The translations under genes and the position numbers were made by a program. The notes under the pieces were generated by a model. That model made no database searches. It was not told where the DNA came from and saw only the letters and a program-made list of their open reading frames with translations. From assembly GCA_038258095.1 (NCBI GenBank), contig JBBSQE010000075.1:1-13193 (forward strand): a stretch of DNA of 13,193 bases, in the 5' to 3' direction. This DNA comes from JBBSQE01 sp038258095. Its GTDB lineage: Bacteria; Actinomycetota; Thermoleophilia; Solirubrobacterales; 70-9. Each line of letters starts with the position of its first letter. Positions within the stretch are counted from its first letter, which is position 1. This document shows positions 6,168 through 13,193 of the stretch, one piece after another.

Positions 6168-6779
6168 TCACCACACCTGCTGCGGGTCTGCGTAGGCCGC
6201 TTCCCAGCGCGTCCTGACCTCCTCGGCCGTCTCGGAACCGTCATCCGACCGCAGGCCGGCGAGCGAGATCCCATCGGGGTCCCAGGTCGACGGGTCCCAG
6301 ATCTGCGAGCGGACCGGCGCCTTGCCGCAATGGACGAAGACGGTCTCGACCGCGATGTCGATGGCGAGTTTCGGTGGCGCGTCGCCCTTGGTGGCCAGGC
6401 GCTCGAGGAGCGCCGCTTCCGCCGACAGCTCGGCACGGCCGTTGACGCGCAGTGTCTCCCGCACCCCCGGCACCAAGAAGACCAGGCCGACGAAGGGGTT
6501 GGCGATGATGTTGCGGTGCGAGTCCTGGCGGCGGTTGCCGCGGTAGTCGGGGAGGACGAGCCGCTTCGCGTCTATCACGGTCGCGAACCCCGGCGGCCCG
6601 CCCCGCGGAGAGGCGTCGCAACGGCCGTCGGCGCCCGAGGTCGCGAGCACCGCGAACGGCGATGCCGCCAGGAAGTCTGCGGCGCCATCGCTGATGTGGT
6701 CGCGCTCTTTCTCCCACGCTCGCGCGGGCGGCTGCGGAACGACGTCGCGCAGGGCGTTCTCGTCGGAGATGGCGGTCAT
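6168..6779 (-). CDS. PPOX-type FMN-binding flavoprotein (MSMEG_1061-like)
   Basis: The 203-residue product is a pyridoxamine 5'-phosphate oxidase-like split-barrel protein. Visible family marks are PFAVLATSGADGRCDASPRG (41-60), then VLPDYRGNRRQDSHRNI (75-91), then NPFVGLVFLVPGVRETLRVN (94-113). From memory these match the MSMEG_1061/DR2398-type subfamily of FMN-dependent flavoproteins, cytoplasmic, with unknown physiological substrate. Members of the wider superfamily reduce or oxidise small molecules with FMN or F420. The C-terminus (FVHCGKAPVRSQIWDPSTW) also fits. The ATG at 6779 gives a full-length protein. The gene lies 50 bases downstream of the diguanylate cyclase and may be in the same transcript, but no joint function is evident. 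Confidence 0.88.
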   Translation of the reverse strand: MTAISDENALRDVVPQPPARAWEKERDHISDGAADFLAASPFAVLATSGADGRCDASPRGGPPGFATVIDAKRLVLPDYRGNRRQDSHRNIIANPFVGLVFLVPGVRETLRVNGRAELSAEAALLERLATKGDAPPKLAIDIAVETVFVHCGKAPVRSQIWDPSTWDPDGISLAGLRSDDGSETAEEVRTRWEAAYADPQQVW

Positions 6780-6829
6780 GTGCCCCAGGCTAGATGACCA
6801 GCGACGCCTGGCCCGATCCGAGCGGAGAG

Positions 6830-7444
6830 TCAGAGGTGGTCGCCCGCACGGGAACGCTCGTCGACCAGGCAGTCGTAATTCGCTTCGTCGCCTCGGCCGT
6901 TCGTCGTCGGGGCTGCCTCATGCTCCTCGGCCCGCTCGCAGCGGGCGACTCGGTTCTTCCCGGCGGACTTGGCGCGGTAGAGCGCCTCGTCGGCGTCCCT
7001 GAGGAGCTCGCGCGAGCTGGCCTCTCTCGCCTCGGCCACTCCGATGCTGATCGTCATACCGTGCGGCTCGTCCGCGAATCGCTCCTCGGCGGCCCGGCGG
7101 ATGCGGCGGGCGAGCATCAGCGCCTCCTCGATGCGGGAGTCCGGAAGGAGAAGGGCGAACTCATCGCCACCGATCCGCGCCACGGTGTCACCCACGCGCG
7201 ATTCGGTCAGCAGCACGGCGCCGAGGGAGCGGATCACCTCATCGCCCATCTCGTGGCCCCAGACGTCGTTCGTCTCCTTGAAGCCGTCGAGGTCGATCAG
7301 GACGATCGCGAGGCCGCTGTCGCGTTTCCGCCGCGGCTCCCCGAGGGAGCGCGAGAGCCGGGCATCGAACGCGCGTCTGTTGGCGAGACCGCTGAGCTTG
7401 TCCGTGTTGGCATCGGCCTCCAGCGCGTCGATCGCCTCCTGAGC
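6830..7444 (-). CDS. GGDEF diguanylate cyclase domain, C-terminal part of a frame-split gene
   Basis: This frame encodes a complete GGDEF domain. AQEAIDALEADANTDKLSGL is followed by NRRAF, then VLIDLDGFKETNDVWGHEMG, RIGGDEFALLLPDS and later DEALYRAKSAGKNRV. GGDEF is intact, and an inhibitory I-site R-V-G-D lies five residues before it, so the domain should make c-di-GMP and be feedback-inhibited. The frame is open only from 7471 (two stops at 7472-7477). It has no ATG, GTG or TTG before the Met at 7249, which lies inside the domain and would lose the N-terminal third. The natural upstream partner is the six-helix protein in the next frame, so the two are one gene split by a one-base change. 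The limit 7444 marks where homologous-looking sequence starts, not a start codon. Confidence 0.8.
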   Translation of the reverse strand, partial: AQEAIDALEADANTDKLSGLANRRAFDARLSRSLGEPRRKRDSGLAIVLIDLDGFKETNDVWGHEMGDEVIRSLGAVLLTESRVGDTVARIGGDEFALLLPDSRIEEALMLARRIRRAAEERFADEPHGMTISIGVAEAREASSRELLRDADEALYRAKSAGKNRVARCERAEEHEAAPTTNGRGDEANYDCLVDERSRAGDHL

Positions 7445-7967
7445 GCCAGCGGATCGCCGTGACGACGAGCGTCATCACCAGGAGCGCTCCACCGCACATC
7501 GCGATCTGTGCGCCGGCAATCGGCGCGCCGCTCGCCAGGATGGCGGCGGCGAAGCCAGCGACTCCGACCGCGAGGGTCGCCGCCGTGACCCTGATCGGCA
7601 GGATGAAGGCCGAGACGGTGACGGGCCACGAGAGCATGACCGTGTAAGCGGCCGCCATCGGGTCGTCAGCGACGGCGATCAGGACGCAGATCGCGGCGGA
7701 CCCGGCGGCCGGGACGAGGTGGAGGATGCGTTGCGGAACCCTGCGAGGCCACCTGACCAGGAAGGCGCCGCCCGGGACCGTCAGCAGCAGGATCCATCCC
7801 GCTCGCTCCAGGGTCAGTACCGGCTCCTCGGTGAGGGGGAGGGAGAGAACGGCGAGGGCTGACCCGCACAGGAGCAGGACGCCGAGCACCCAGGGGGCCA
7901 ACGCATCGCCGGGGCCGCTCCTTGCGGCCGGCGCTGTCATTGCCGGCGGAATGCGCATGATGCTCAT
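7239..7967 (-). CDS. six-helix membrane N-terminal part of the frame-split diguanylate cyclase
   Basis: The open frame gives 242 residues, of which the first 175 or so are convincing. They contain about six hydrophobic helices (near 25-44, 57-73, 83-100, 107-125, 128-147 and 150-172), ending in VVTAIRWR. From there on the translation turns into arginine-rich out-of-frame sequence to the stop at 7239, while the GGDEF domain continues in the neighbouring frame. Rejoining the frames near 7440-7470 gives a protein of about 378 residues with the common layout of membrane sensor plus GGDEF. The helices form no sensor family I can name with certainty. The start could be ATG at 7967, 7958 or 7940; none has a strong ribosome-binding site. 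The gene may be a pseudogene, a sequencing error or a recoded gene. Confidence 0.65.
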   Translation of the reverse strand: MSIMRIPPAMTAPAARSGPGDALAPWVLGVLLLCGSALAVLSLPLTEEPVLTLERAGWILLLTVPGGAFLVRWPRRVPQRILHLVPAAGSAAICVLIAVADDPMAAAYTVMLSWPVTVSAFILPIRVTAATLAVGVAGFAAAILASGAPIAGAQIAMCGGALLVMTLVVTAIRWRSGGDRRAGGRCQHGQAQRSRQQTRVRCPALALPRGAAAETRQRPRDRPDRPRRLQGDERRLGPRDGR

Positions 7968-8057
7968 GTCTCGGTATCGGCAGAAGTCCTCATTGAAATT
8001 AGGTAGGCGAAATCGGTTCCTTCTGCTCGGTCCCGGACTGGCCGCAGAGCCTGGCGC

Positions 8058-9080
8058 TCAGCGGCGCCGGGCCTCCGGCTCGAGGGCCGGGTTGGTCCAT
8101 CCCGCATCGACCGGGTTGACGGTCGTCCCGGGGGCAACGATCTTGTCGATCCGGTCGAGCACGTCGTCGCTCAGCTCGACTTCGACGGCGCCGAGCTGGC
8201 TCTCGAGTTGCTCCATGGTCCGCGGGCCGATGATCGCCGCCGTCACACCGGGGTGGCGGATGACGAAGGCCAGCGACATGTGGACGAGCGAGATCCCGGT
8301 CTCGTCGGCGAGTTGACCGAGCGCGTCGGCGGCGTCGAGCTTGGCCTGGTTCTCCGGGGTCGAGAGGTCGTACCGATCAGGGATCATCTGCGACCGGCGG
8401 GAGGTCAGGTCGTCGGCGCCCTTGCGCCACTTGCCCGACAGCCAGCCGCCCGCGAGCGGGCTCCAGACGATCGTGCCCATGCCGTTCTCCTGGCAGGCCG
8501 GAAGCACGTCGGTCTCGATCCCCCGGGCGAGAATCGAGTAGGGAGGCTGCTCGCAGATGAATCGCTGCAGGACGCGGTCGTGTGAGACCCACTGCGCCTT
8601 GACGATCTGCGCAACCGGGTAGGTCGATGAGCCGATGTAGCGGATCTTGCCCTGGGCAACCAGATCCGAGAGCGCGCCGAGCGTCTCCTCGTGATCGGTC
8701 CAGGGATCCCAGCGATGCACCTGGTAGAGGTCGATCCAGTCGGTCTGCAGGCGCTTCAGCGAGGCCTCGACCTCGCGGAAGATCCAGCGCCGGGAGTTGC
8801 CAGCCTCGTTCGTATCGTCGCCCATCGCGCCGTGGAACTTCGTGGCCAGCACGACGTCGTCCCGACGGCCGCCGGAGAGCGCCTTGCCGACGATCTCCTC
8901 CGACTCCCCTCGCGAATAGACGTCGGCAGTGTCGATGAAGTTGATCCCGGCGTCCAGCGCGCGGTGGATGATCTTGACGCCCACGTCGTGGTCGGGCTCC
9001 CCCCAAGCGCCGAACATCATCGCGCCGAGGCAAAGAGGGCTTACGTGGACTCCGGTGCGGCTGAGCGTTCTCTGTTCCAT
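8058..9080 (-). CDS. aldo/keto reductase family oxidoreductase
   Basis: The 340-residue product has the full catalytic tetrad of the family: Asp50 and Tyr55 in FIDTADVYS, Lys81 in LATKFHG and His122 in LYQVHRWD. The NAD(P)-binding end is also visible (VWSPLAGGWLSGKWRKG, then VTAAIIGPRTMEQLESQLGA). It is a cytoplasmic NADPH-type carbonyl reductase of the YakC/Tas-like (COG0667) group; its substrate cannot be read from sequence. The ATG at 9080 lies ten bases after the stop of the YjbQ-type gene on the same strand, so both are probably in one operon with acetolactate decarboxylase. Reduction of a carbonyl product of that pathway would be attractive, but acetoin or diacetyl reduction by this subgroup is speculation. 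Confidence 0.92.
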   Translation of the reverse strand: MEQRTLSRTGVHVSPLCLGAMMFGAWGEPDHDVGVKIIHRALDAGINFIDTADVYSRGESEEIVGKALSGGRRDDVVLATKFHGAMGDDTNEAGNSRRWIFREVEASLKRLQTDWIDLYQVHRWDPWTDHEETLGALSDLVAQGKIRYIGSSTYPVAQIVKAQWVSHDRVLQRFICEQPPYSILARGIETDVLPACQENGMGTIVWSPLAGGWLSGKWRKGADDLTSRRSQMIPDRYDLSTPENQAKLDAADALGQLADETGISLVHMSLAFVIRHPGVTAAIIGPRTMEQLESQLGAVEVELSDDVLDRIDKIVAPGTTVNPVDAGWTNPALEPEARRR

Positions 9081-9090
9081 GGGGAAGAAC

Positions 9091-9555
9091 CTACTCCGGT
9101 GGTTGCGCGGGCTCGGGGGGGCGGCGGAAATCTCCGTCGTCGCCCTGCAGGGTCGCGACGATCCGCCGGGGCCCGGGAGCGTCGCGGTGCTCGCAGAGGT
9201 AGATGCCCTGCCACGTCCCGAGGTTGAGCGATCCGTCCGTGACCGGGATCGTCAGGGACGGCCCGATCAGGACCGACTTGACGTGCGCGGGCATGTCGTC
9301 GGGGCCCTCCAGCGTGTGGCGCCAGTAGCTGGGATCCTCACGGACCGCATCCGTGAACCAGGTCTCGAGGTCGGCGCGGACGTCGGGGCTGGCATTCTCG
9401 TTCAGGGCCAGGGAGGCCGAGGTGTGCTGGATGAGGAGGTGGAGAAGGCCGACGGACAGCTCGCCCATCTCGGGCACTGCGCCGAGCACCTCGTCGTCGA
9501 TCAGGTGGAAGCCACGGGGCCGACGGCCGAGCCGGATCTCGCGCTGGACCCACAC
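9091..9555 (-). CDS. YjbQ/UPF0047 family protein (secondary thiamine-phosphate synthase-like)
   Basis: A GTG at 9555 gives 154 residues beginning MWVQREIRLGRRPRGFHLID, the usual start of this family, four bases after the stop of the acetolactate decarboxylase gene. A longer frame to 9642 only reads through that upstream gene. Family marks are LLIQHTSASLALNENASPDV (41-60), HTLEGPDDMPAHVKSVLIG (80-98) and LGTWQGIYLCEHRD (112-125), including the conserved His residues 44, 80 and 91. Members have weak thiamine-phosphate synthase activity in vitro, but their cellular role is unsettled. The protein is cytoplasmic. Tight spacing to both neighbours supports a three-gene operon. I am sure of the family and unsure of the function. 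Confidence 0.9.
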   Translation of the reverse strand: MWVQREIRLGRRPRGFHLIDDEVLGAVPEMGELSVGLLHLLIQHTSASLALNENASPDVRADLETWFTDAVREDPSYWRHTLEGPDDMPAHVKSVLIGPSLTIPVTDGSLNLGTWQGIYLCEHRDAPGPRRIVATLQGDDGDFRRPPEPAQPPE

Positions 9556-9559
9556 CGAG

Positions 9560-10414
9560 CTAGCGCTCCACCCGTGCGACAAGGGCCGCGATGGGCCCTT
9601 CGAGATGTGGATCGGTGAGCTCGACTCCCGGCGGCAGCTCAACGTGGAGCTCAGACGATGGGTCGAGCGACGCCGTCACCCCATTCGTGCGCAGGTCGAG
9701 GACGTGGCCACCGCGGGTGCGATCCGCGGAGATGAAGTGCAGGTGGAACCCGGCGACCTCGATGCCCTCGCCGTGGTCCGGAAAACGGAAGCCGACGACG
9801 GCCCCGGAGCAGGGCCCGAGGTCGAAGACATGCTGGTCGGCGACGACCTCCCCGAGCGGCCGGTACGGCGGGGTCTGGGGCGGAACCGACCGCGCTCGAA
9901 CGTTCTCGAACTCCCCGTCGATCCGCACCGCGCAGGCGCCGGAACCGGTGGGAACCGCCTGTTCGAGCGCGCCGATGAGCCCGGCATGTGCCAGCGGCTC
10001 GTCGAGCTGGATCCTGACGGAGGGCTGGAAGGCCACGACGACCGCGAACGGCGTCCGTGCCTGCGGGTCGACCAGGGCGACATCACCGTCGACGTCGGCG
10101 CGGTGAAAGCGACCGTCGATCGCGATCATCTCGCCGTCGAGGCCGTTCAGCGTTCCCAGGCCGAGATCGCCGTGCCTGGCCAGCTCGCCGAAGGTGACGT
10201 CGCCCTCGTAGCGGCCCTCGAGCAGGGCCCCGATCGTCGACGCCTGGAACAGCACGTGAGGCTCCAGGTGGGCGTAGTCCTCCTCCCGGCGCAGGGTCGA
10301 GACGTGGAGCGCCGCCGTGAATCGCCTGTCGAGCACCCGCAGAGCTTGACGGACCGGCTCCGGTCGCGGCCGAAACTTGACCCCCGCGGTGACCCGTTTC
10401 ACCATGACAGTCAT
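9560..10414 (-). CDS. alsD: alpha-acetolactate decarboxylase
   Basis: The 284-residue product converts 2-acetolactate to acetoin and CO2 in the butanediol/acetoin pathway, in the cytoplasm. Family marks are VLFQASTIGALLEGRYEGDV (54-73), then HGDLGLGTLNGLDGEMIAID (81-100), TPFAVVVAFQPSV and VAGFHLHFISADRTRGGHVL (220-239). His224, His226 and His237 are the expected Zn2+ ligands, and Glu95 in DGEM fits a conserved active-site acid. The N-terminus is slightly longer than in most members; ATG at 10414 or at 10405 could be the start. No acetolactate synthase gene is in the window, so the substrate would come from branched-chain amino acid synthesis elsewhere. It is the first gene of a likely operon with the YjbQ-type protein and the aldo/keto reductase. 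Confidence 0.92.
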   Translation of the reverse strand: MTVMVKRVTAGVKFRPRPEPVRQALRVLDRRFTAALHVSTLRREEDYAHLEPHVLFQASTIGALLEGRYEGDVTFGELARHGDLGLGTLNGLDGEMIAIDGRFHRADVDGDVALVDPQARTPFAVVVAFQPSVRIQLDEPLAHAGLIGALEQAVPTGSGACAVRIDGEFENVRARSVPPQTPPYRPLGEVVADQHVFDLGPCSGAVVGFRFPDHGEGIEVAGFHLHFISADRTRGGHVLDLRTNGVTASLDPSSELHVELPPGVELTDPHLEGPIAALVARVER

Positions 10415-10426
10415 GGCGTTCGTTAC

Positions 10427-10482
10427 GTCGGTCAGCCGGTGGGGGCCCCGCGGTCGGTCAGCCGGCCGGGGCCCTCGTGTCG
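10427..10482. repeat. 26-bp direct repeat with GGGGCCC cores between two genes
   Basis: The pattern gtcggtcagccgg-NN-ggggccc-NNNN-gtcg occurs twice with a 26-base period, starting at 10427 and 10453. Because the core is self-complementary, 10443-10450 can pair with 10467-10474 in an eight-pair GC stem. It lies in the 92-base gap after the SGNH hydrolase gene stop and before the acetolactate decarboxylase start. It may act as a terminator or attenuator, but there is no T-run. Confidence 0.55.
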
Positions 10483-10506
10483 GTGCGGCCCGTGGAAAGC
10501 CCGCGC

Positions 10507-11829
10507 TCAGCGCCTCGTGCAGGGTGCGCGCAGTTGCCCGAGCGGAACCGCGGCCGCCATCGCCGCGTAGCCCCGCGAGGAGGGATGCAGGTGGTCACCC
10601 GAGTCGTAGCGCTCCAGGAGCCGCGCCGGCCGCTCGGGGTCCCGCAGCGCGCGGTCGAAATCGATCATCCCGTCGGAGCGGTGCTGGCGCCTGATCCAGC
10701 GATTTACGACGGTGCGCGAGTGCTGCTTCACCCGTGAGAGGGCGAATCCACCGTTGGGCAGGAGCGTCCCGACGAGGACGCGCAAATCGGCGCGCTCGAG
10801 CCGGTTGATGATCGCGGTCAGCCCCCTGATCACCGTCGGGCCCCTGGCGTTCGTCTGGTCGATGTCGTTGATGCCCTCGAGGACGATCACGGTCCGGACC
10901 CCCGCCTGACGGATGGCGTCCGGGTTCAGGCGGGAGAGGCCCTTCGGCCCGAAGGCCGGCAGCAGCGGCCCCTGGAGTATCCGGTTGCCGCCGATGCCGG
11001 CGTTGAGGACCGTCAGTTGGCGGAGCTTCGCTCTTGCCAGCCGCCTCGCCAGGAAGTCCGGGTAGCGGACGTCGCGATCGATGCCGTAGAGCCGGATCCT
11101 CTGACTCTGGTAGCCGTCGGTGATCGAATCCCCGAAGGCGACCACGGCTCCGACCGTTGGCAGTGCCCATGAGTCGACGCCCGACACCAGGTATCTGACG
11201 GTGGTGGAATCTCCGAAGGCGCCGGCTTGATCCGTGGTCTGGTCGCCGGCGCCGGGCGCCGTGAGGTACGAGGTCTGGCGACCGTCGAAGTGCTTCGTAG
11301 GGATGCCGGTCGACGACGCGTCCATATAGAGGCTGACCGAGAGGTGGTCGAGCGCGCGGAAGCCGAGGCGGACCGGATCGCTGACCGCGGTGCCGTGTGC
11401 GTCGATCGTCACCCCGCGCTTCCCGTCGAAGCGCAGCACCCGTAGTGTGCCCGCGCGGATCCCGGCGTTTCGGCTCTGCTTCGCGACCGATGCGGTTCGG
11501 ACGATGAACGGTTCCGAACCCAGGCGGTTCGACAGATGGACCCGCAGGATCGACCCCGCGCCGAGCGGCGAGATGACCGTTCTGACCGTCCGCCCGCCGA
11601 TGGGCCCTGCGCCGGTGGTCGTCGCATCGCTCGGGCTGGCGGCCCAGACGCCGACCCAGTGGTTCCCTCGGCAATCGTTTCGGACGGTCGGACCGGTGCG
11701 GTTCACTGAATCGCTCACGGCCGGCGACGCCCCGCATGCGGCGCCGAACACGGTCAACGTTGCGCAGACCAGGGCCGCGGTCGCGAGGGTTCGTGTCGGG
11801 GGGACGCGCGGTTCGGGGTTGGGGCGCAT
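10507..11829 (-). CDS. exported SGNH/GDSL-family hydrolase (esterase)
   Basis: ATG at 11829 gives 440 residues; a TTG one codon earlier is less likely. A signal peptide covers about residues 10-34 (LATAALVCATLTVFGAACGA). The Cys could make it a lipoprotein, but GAAC is a poor lipobox. An N-terminal beta-rich region (about 55-220, starting HWVGVWAASPSDA) precedes the SGNH domain. Block I is VVAFGDSITDGYQ (nucleophile Ser235), block II NAGIGGNRIL, block III EGINDID (Asn321), and block V SGDHLHPSSRGY (Asp412 and His415). All four catalytic blocks are present, so it is an active extracellular esterase or lipase, related to the SGNH/GDSL hydrolases that follow a jelly-roll-like domain. The substrate (lipid or acetylated glycan) is unknown. 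The gene stands apart from its neighbours by 28 and 92 bases. Confidence 0.92.
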   Translation of the reverse strand: MRPNPEPRVPPTRTLATAALVCATLTVFGAACGASPAVSDSVNRTGPTVRNDCRGNHWVGVWAASPSDATTTGAGPIGGRTVRTVISPLGAGSILRVHLSNRLGSEPFIVRTASVAKQSRNAGIRAGTLRVLRFDGKRGVTIDAHGTAVSDPVRLGFRALDHLSVSLYMDASSTGIPTKHFDGRQTSYLTAPGAGDQTTDQAGAFGDSTTVRYLVSGVDSWALPTVGAVVAFGDSITDGYQSQRIRLYGIDRDVRYPDFLARRLARAKLRQLTVLNAGIGGNRILQGPLLPAFGPKGLSRLNPDAIRQAGVRTVIVLEGINDIDQTNARGPTVIRGLTAIINRLERADLRVLVGTLLPNGGFALSRVKQHSRTVVNRWIRRQHRSDGMIDFDRALRDPERPARLLERYDSGDHLHPSSRGYAAMAAAVPLGQLRAPCTRR

Positions 11830-11857
11830 CAACCGATGATGACCGGTGAGCCGTCGC

Positions 11858-12199
11858 TCAGTCGAGGTTCCAGCCGAAGTAGACCTCCGTGCGGACCATC
11901 TGCCGCCCCCTGAAGGCGAGGACCTCGGTGTTGCGGAACCGGGTCCCGTCGGATCGCTCAGCCTCGTAGGTGACGATCACCTCGTCCCCCGATTCGACCA
12001 GGCGCACGATGTCGAAGGACGCCAGCTGACCGGCATTCGGCCAGCAACGCTCGAAGTAGCGGGCGCGATCGATGCCCGGATCGGGTGGCGCGAAGAACTC
12101 GAAGTCGTCGCTGAGCAGCTCCTCGATCTTCTGCCGGTCGCTCTCCGCGTAGGCCTCGAAGGCGCACCGCGCCAATCGCTGTCGCTCCGTGTCGGGCAT
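11858..12199 (-). CDS. SnoaL/NTF2-like protein
   Basis: The 113-residue product has the NTF2-like layout: two N-terminal helices (RLARCAFEAYAESDRQKIEE), then LLSDDFEFFAPPDPGIDRAR, then a curved sheet (VIVTYEAERSDGTRFRNTEV, FRGRQMVRTEVYFGWNLD). The length is right for a single-domain SnoaL-like protein, a fold used for small-molecule isomerases, dehydratases and binding proteins. No catalytic residue can be assigned with confidence. A purine-rich AAGGAGAGGAAGGA stretch precedes the ATG at 12199. It lies 29 bases downstream of the prenyl synthase-family gene on the same strand and may share its transcript. A role in isoprenoid chemistry would be a guess. Confidence 0.82.
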   Translation of the reverse strand: MPDTERQRLARCAFEAYAESDRQKIEELLSDDFEFFAPPDPGIDRARYFERCWPNAGQLASFDIVRLVESGDEVIVTYEAERSDGTRFRNTEVLAFRGRQMVRTEVYFGWNLD

Positions 12200-12228
12200 T
12201 CCTTCCTCTCCTTCTCTGGTGTGAATCG

Positions 12229-13193
12229 TCAGCCGAGAGCCGCTGCGGCCGCGGGCCGCCTGCCCTTGCCAGCCAGTCTGGCGGCGGCGGTGACGAAGTC
12301 ATTCTCGACCCGCCTGAGGATGCGGCCGGTGAACCGCGGTGACATCAGGGCAGGGATCGATCCGGCGACCACCTGGAAGCGGCTCCGGGGCCCCGGCCAC
12401 GACGGATTGCCGGTCCGCCTGGCGCACGAGCGGTAGTGGAGGTCCGTGAACAGGAGCATGAGGACGGCGGCGGCGCGGACGGCGGCGGTCCCTCCGAGGT
12501 CGAGGCCGTTGAAGAGCCTCCGGTAGGCGGGGGCGCGGCCGAGCGCCATCTCGAGGAGCTCCTCGCGGACCTCCCTGACCACCTCACGGCTCTCCGGTTG
12601 CCCCGCGGGCCGCCCGAGGTAGGGCTTGAGTGCGGGGTGGTAGCCGACGCCGCGGGCGAGGTCGCGCTCGATGTCCCGCGTTACGTTGGCGAGCTGGATC
12701 ATCTCGCTGACGAGAAGGGCGTCCTCGCGCGCTCCCTGGGTCACCTCGCGGCGCCCAACCAGGTCCAGGATGAACAGCACGGGGTAACCGATCACGCTGT
12801 GGCAGTAGCGGGCGAGTTGGTCCCGGTCGAGAAGGATGCCCCCCTGGCGCTCGAATGCGTCCTTCGACCAGGCCATGCCGTCGGCCATCGACCGGACCAG
12901 CAGCCGGATCCGGTCGCGGGACTCGGCCGGCAGCGTCCGGAACACGGCATCGACCCTGTCGCAGCGCTCGAGCAGGAGCAGATAGACGCGGTCGCGGTCG
13001 TCTCGCGCAAGATCCGGGTCGACGGGCGGCGGCGGTGGGAGCCGGTCGGATTCCAGCCGTCCCGCAAACGCTTCCAGCAGGGCGATGCTCTCCGCGGGTT
13101 CCTCGATCAGGTCCTCGTAGGTGTCGAGCATCCGGCAGTAGAGGTAGCCGACGGCCGCGGCGCGAGCCTGGTCGGGCCGCAGGACGACGATGC
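12229..13193 (-). CDS. squalene/phytoene synthase family protein (start beyond window)
   Basis: The frame runs to the window end: upstream of the Met at 13131 the in-frame codons read VVLRPDQARAAAVGYLYCR, which fits the family, so the true start lies outside. The first Asp-rich motif is DTYED (next to CRMLDTYEDL). The second is NVTRDIERD about 160 residues later. Both are used to bind Mg2+-diphosphate in head-to-head condensation of prenyl diphosphates. The helix YCHSVIGYPVLFIL also matches. The product would be squalene, phytoene or a related C30/C40 precursor for hopanoids or carotenoids; the motifs alone do not decide which. The C-terminus is Ala-rich. At least 321 residues are visible. 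The downstream NTF2-like gene may be co-transcribed. Confidence 0.88.
   Translation of the reverse strand, partial: IVVLRPDQARAAAVGYLYCRMLDTYEDLIEEPAESIALLEAFAGRLESDRLPPPPPVDPDLARDDRDRVYLLLLERCDRVDAVFRTLPAESRDRIRLLVRSMADGMAWSKDAFERQGGILLDRDQLARYCHSVIGYPVLFILDLVGRREVTQGAREDALLVSEMIQLANVTRDIERDLARGVGYHPALKPYLGRPAGQPESREVVREVREELLEMALGRAPAYRRLFNGLDLGGTAAVRAAAVLMLLFTDLHYRSCARRTGNPSWPGPRSRFQVVAGSIPALMSPRFTGRILRRVENDFVTAAARLAGKGRRPAAAAALG

Noticed and set aside
9556..9642. N-terminal extension of the YjbQ-type protein to 9642
   Set aside because: It overlaps the 3' end of acetolactate decarboxylase and is not family-like. GTG at 9555 gives the typical MWVQREI start.
9353..10570. Long open frame on the + strand (405 codons)
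   Set aside because: It lies opposite acetolactate decarboxylase and YjbQ, both with clear family motifs. The translation is a mirror of codon bias at high GC and shows no recognisable domain.
1..13193. CRISPR arrays, tRNA or rRNA genes, insertion sequences, phage genes
   Set aside because: No array of regularly spaced identical repeats with unique spacers was seen. No transposase or integrase motifs, terminal inverted repeats or recognisable RNA gene were found by reading.

Overview
The window is GC-rich, shows strong codon-position bias, and most genes start with ATG or GTG. The best guess for the host is a high-GC actinobacterium-like organism of the Thermoleophilia/Solirubrobacterales type. 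This rests on gene content and style (an RTX-like protein with a PPPVPDTTKP-type linker and a basic C-terminal module, an MSMEG_1061-like PPOX flavoprotein, a COG4705 membrane protein). It is an inference, because no marker gene or rRNA is present.

Left part (1-4155). A truncated COG4280-type membrane protein and a coupled 73-residue two-helix membrane protein read rightward. They end stop-to-stop against a leftward operon: an OmpR/PhoB-type response regulator, then a HAMP/HisKA/HATPase sensor kinase (ATGA overlap), then a COG4705-type membrane protein. That last protein contains a fourfold repeat with one conserved Asp per repeat. A short, very acidic, exported protein with an internal 17-residue duplication is read divergently from the regulator gene. 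The gap between them holds a symmetric array of 11-bp-spaced YTCAG half-sites that looks like the regulator's operator. This is the most system-like part of the window: a signalling pair flanked by uncharacterised membrane and secreted proteins.

Middle (4323-7967). All genes read leftward: a secreted RTX-like glycine/aspartate-repeat protein with a roughly 100-residue internal duplication, a PPOX-type flavoprotein, and a six-helix GGDEF diguanylate cyclase. The cyclase is split by a one-base frame change exactly between its membrane and catalytic halves.

Right part (8058-13193), also leftward. A tight cluster encodes acetolactate decarboxylase, a YjbQ/UPF0047 protein and an aldo/keto reductase. 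Upstream of it lie an SGNH/GDSL esterase, an NTF2/SnoaL-like protein, and a squalene/phytoene synthase-family enzyme that runs off the window end. No rRNA, tRNA, CRISPR array, transposase or integrase was found. No gene-free stretch exceeds about 170 bases.
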